Shown: piece by piece, positions 62,505 through 64,000 of the stretch
How positions within the stretch are numbered: position 1 is the stretch's first letter
How the letters are laid out: every line of letters starts with the position of its first letter
Source: Prevotella sp.
GTDB lineage: Bacteria > Bacteroidota > Bacteroidia > Bacteroidales > Bacteroidaceae
Assembly (NCBI GenBank): GCA_017554105.1
Contig: JAFZIY010000031.1
Coordinates: 248,001-312,000 of the forward strand
Direction: 5' to 3'
DNA length: 64,000 nt
Notes under the pieces: generated by a model
Told to the model about the DNA's origin: nothing
Databases searched by the model: none
What the model saw: the letters and a program-made list of their open reading frames with translations, nothing else
Program-made: the position numbers and the translations under genes

Positions 62505-62512
62505 CAAAGATA
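62505..62512 (-). promoter_or_regulatory. -7 promoter box of the TM2-TM2-DUF2752 genes
   Basis: The minus strand reads TATCTTTG, about 110 nt before the ATG. The remainder of the 307-bp gap (62397-62703) shows no gene I can support. Confidence 0.5.
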
Positions 62513-62703
62513 AAGATTTTACTTTACACTGCAAACATTTTTTAAGATTTTTTCTACAAAATGGCAGATTTTCTTCGTTTTACTGTTAAAAAACATGCGC
62601 CCAATGGCATATTTCCACCATTTGTATTGCTTATCTTCCAAGATATGAGGTCATTAGACACCAAGCCTTCTGCCGACATCATCCTAACCCCCATGAACAA
62701 GTC

Positions 62704-63795
62704 CTACCACCCCATAAGTTTCTGGAGGTAGGAAGTGAGTTCGCGGGCCATCTGTTCGTGCTGCGCAAGACTCGGATGCCAGTCTGCTCCATAGCCGAGA
62801 CTGCCTGTCTGCGGTGTCATGTCGAAGCGATACACCTCTTTGTCACCTGCCTTAAGAGCGTGGTTGCGGGTGTTGTCAAGGGCTTGCTTCACGATGTTCA
62901 GTTCCTCTCCGTTAAGCATCGAGCCGGTCAGCAGCACTATTTTAGCCTTTGGATAATAACCGCGCAGTGTTTTCAGGAAGTCGTAATAGGCTGACTCCAG
63001 CCTTGCCTGATTGGTAATGCCCGTCGAGGTGTCGTTGGTACCGAGGTTAAGGCACACAACCTGTGGGGTGAAACGTGAGAAGTCCCATAGTTGCGACTTG
63101 TCGTGATAGCATGTGTAAGGGTATTCTGCCGGCATGCAGTCTTCGCTTCCTGTCTCGGGTCCGTCATAGTTGCGATAGATGCCGATGCCGCTTCTGCACA
63201 CCGCCTGATACTCGGCACCCAGTGCACGGGCTGTAAGTGCCGCATAACTGTAGTAGTGGTTCTCCGAGTCATAACTGTAATGCTCGTTCTTATCATCGTT
63301 CTCGTTGCCGTAACCGCATGTGATACTGTTGCCGATGAACTCGATGCGACGGTCGGGACGCTCTGGAAGACGCATCAGCGCACCGTCCTCGTCAAGGATG
63401 AATCCCCAGAACTCAGCCCTCAACTCATAACCCTCAATGATATAGGTGAGTTTCACGTGGTGCTCGCCGTCTGGCAATGCCGTTGCCAACTGCACTATAC
63501 TGTCCTGTCTGCCCATGAACGACACCTTGAAAGGCTCGGCTTGGTCTATCTCTGCCATGAAATATCCGCTCCCCGGCTTCGCCATCATACGCAGTGACGT
63601 TCCCGTGAAAATAGCCTCTATCTGTGCACTGGGATAGACAAACATCGGACGGAACGGGTCGTTGATGTTTATGCGCCCGGTGTATCGTATGTTAATGTCC
63701 GTAGGCAGTATCACGGTGCCCTTTGGCTTCACTGGCGATGCATCCATGGCGACGCATGCCACCAGTAATGCGAGGAACAGGATTATTCTTTTCAT
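62704..63795 (-). CDS. CE2-type SGNH acetyl-xylan esterase
   Basis: A 363-residue secreted enzyme (signal MKRIILFLALLVACVAMDAS). The N-terminal jelly-roll domain (about 25-140; INDPFRPMFVYPS, FTGTSLRMMAKPGSGYFM) and a C-terminal SGNH domain match carbohydrate esterase family 2. FIGNSITCGYGNEN holds the catalytic Ser, LNLGTNDTS the Asn, and DWHPSLAQHEQ the catalytic Asp-His. It deacetylates xylan or mannan. TACTTTTG box at 63827-63834 is its promoter. Confidence 0.9.
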   Translation of the reverse strand: MKRIILFLALLVACVAMDASPVKPKGTVILPTDINIRYTGRININDPFRPMFVYPSAQIEAIFTGTSLRMMAKPGSGYFMAEIDQAEPFKVSFMGRQDSIVQLATALPDGEHHVKLTYIIEGYELRAEFWGFILDEDGALMRLPERPDRRIEFIGNSITCGYGNENDDKNEHYSYDSENHYYSYAALTARALGAEYQAVCRSGIGIYRNYDGPETGSEDCMPAEYPYTCYHDKSQLWDFSRFTPQVVCLNLGTNDTSTGITNQARLESAYYDFLKTLRGYYPKAKIVLLTGSMLNGEELNIVKQALDNTRNHALKAGDKEVYRFDMTPQTGSLGYGADWHPSLAQHEQMARELTSYLQKLMGW

Positions 63796-63826
63796 CTATT
63801 GTTGCAGTTTTGGTTATTTTGAGATG

Positions 63827-63834
63827 CAAAAGTA
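63827..63834 (-). promoter_or_regulatory. -7 promoter box of the CE2 esterase gene
   Basis: The minus strand reads TACTTTTG, 31 nt before the ATG. Confidence 0.55.
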
Positions 63835-63882
63835 CATAATAAATTTTTAAGAACCAAATTTTGTCATCTAAAGAATAATCCG

Positions 63883-63890
63883 TACTTTTG
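63883..63890 (+). promoter_or_regulatory. -7 promoter box of the gene running off the right edge
   Basis: TACTTTTG, 36 nt before the ATG at 63927. Confidence 0.55.
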
Positions 63891-63926
63891 CAGATATTTA
63901 TCTTGAAAAAAGAGAAAACTACGATT

Positions 63927-64000
63927 ATGAAAAGACTCTTTGCTGTAATTATTTTTGCTGTTACTGCCCTTTCCGGTATGGCTAAGAGCGTTGTAAACGA
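63927..64000 (+). CDS. 5' end of an exported protein, truncated by the window
   Basis: Only 24 codons are present: MKRLFAVIIFAVTALSGMAK and VVN, a clear signal peptide with a likely cut after GMA. The promoter box and start agree with a real gene. The family cannot be told from this fragment. Confidence 0.7.
   Translation, partial: MKRLFAVIIFAVTALSGMAKSVVN

Noticed and set aside
62561-62731. 56-codon plus-strand frame starting MADFLRFTVKK
   Set aside because: It overlaps the end of the CE2 gene on the other strand, has no promoter box and no recognisable motif.

Overview
This 64 kb window looks like a chromosomal contig from a Bacteroidales bacterium, most probably Prevotella or a close relative. 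Intergenic regions repeatedly carry the Bacteroidetes sigma-factor box TAnnTTTG (TATATTTG, TACCTTTG, TAATTTTG), often with a TTTG element 19-20 bp upstream, and Shine-Dalgarno sequences are mostly absent. The gene content agrees: a SecD-SecF fusion, a uppS-bamA-skp-skp-skp-murI cluster, a TPR hybrid two-component regulator, GH97/GH51/GH43/CE2 enzymes and DUF6089/DUF6242-type envelope proteins. Species assignment is inference.

Layout. (a) 1-9.2 kb, minus strand: an accessory region with a 1905-residue SF1 helicase-nuclease, followed by a lipoprotein with a von Willebrand-like fold, a four-helix membrane protein and a tubulin/FtsZ-like GTPase that runs off the left edge. (b) 9.3-12.8 kb: RluA-type pseudouridine synthase, pyridoxal kinase, PrsW-type membrane protease. 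(c) 12.8-15.0 kb: a compact island with its own promoter, a 172-residue unknown protein, a strongly structured 134-nt intergenic RNA candidate and a reverse transcriptase of no class I can assign; it ends in a terminator shared with enolase. (d) 15-25.5 kb: enolase, GH43, a three-gene sugar-oxidation operon, a repeat-rich stretch with an inverted-repeat-flanked lipoprotein gene, GH51, a tyrosine phosphatase. (e) 25.6-36.6 kb: an SGNH/MBOAT O-acyltransferase pair, tandem lipoproteins, argS, VanZ-like protein, GH97, a four-helix-bundle protein, a histidine phosphatase. (f) 36.7-56.8 kb: mostly core envelope and housekeeping genes (secDF, rhomboid, HU, kduI-kduD, rbfA, LolE-like permease, the bam/skp/uppS cluster, ribD). 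(g) 56.9-64 kb: tRNA-Gln, a lipoprotein and a small protein, the hybrid regulator, DUF2752/TM2 membrane proteins and a CE2 esterase.

The most interesting parts are the reverse transcriptase/structured-RNA island and the tubulin-like/VWA/helicase region. The window is also rich in small repeats: G/C-rich palindromes (one inserted in frame inside a gene, one forming the end of another), an exact 22-bp period palindrome array, an 84-bp repeat that ends in a working promoter box, a TCTAGA array phased at about one helical turn, and degenerate AACTCC runs. Together the metabolic genes describe an anaerobic plant-polysaccharide degrader acting on arabinoxylan, alpha-glucan or galactan, and pectin. 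All functional calls are from sequence reading only; no database search was run.
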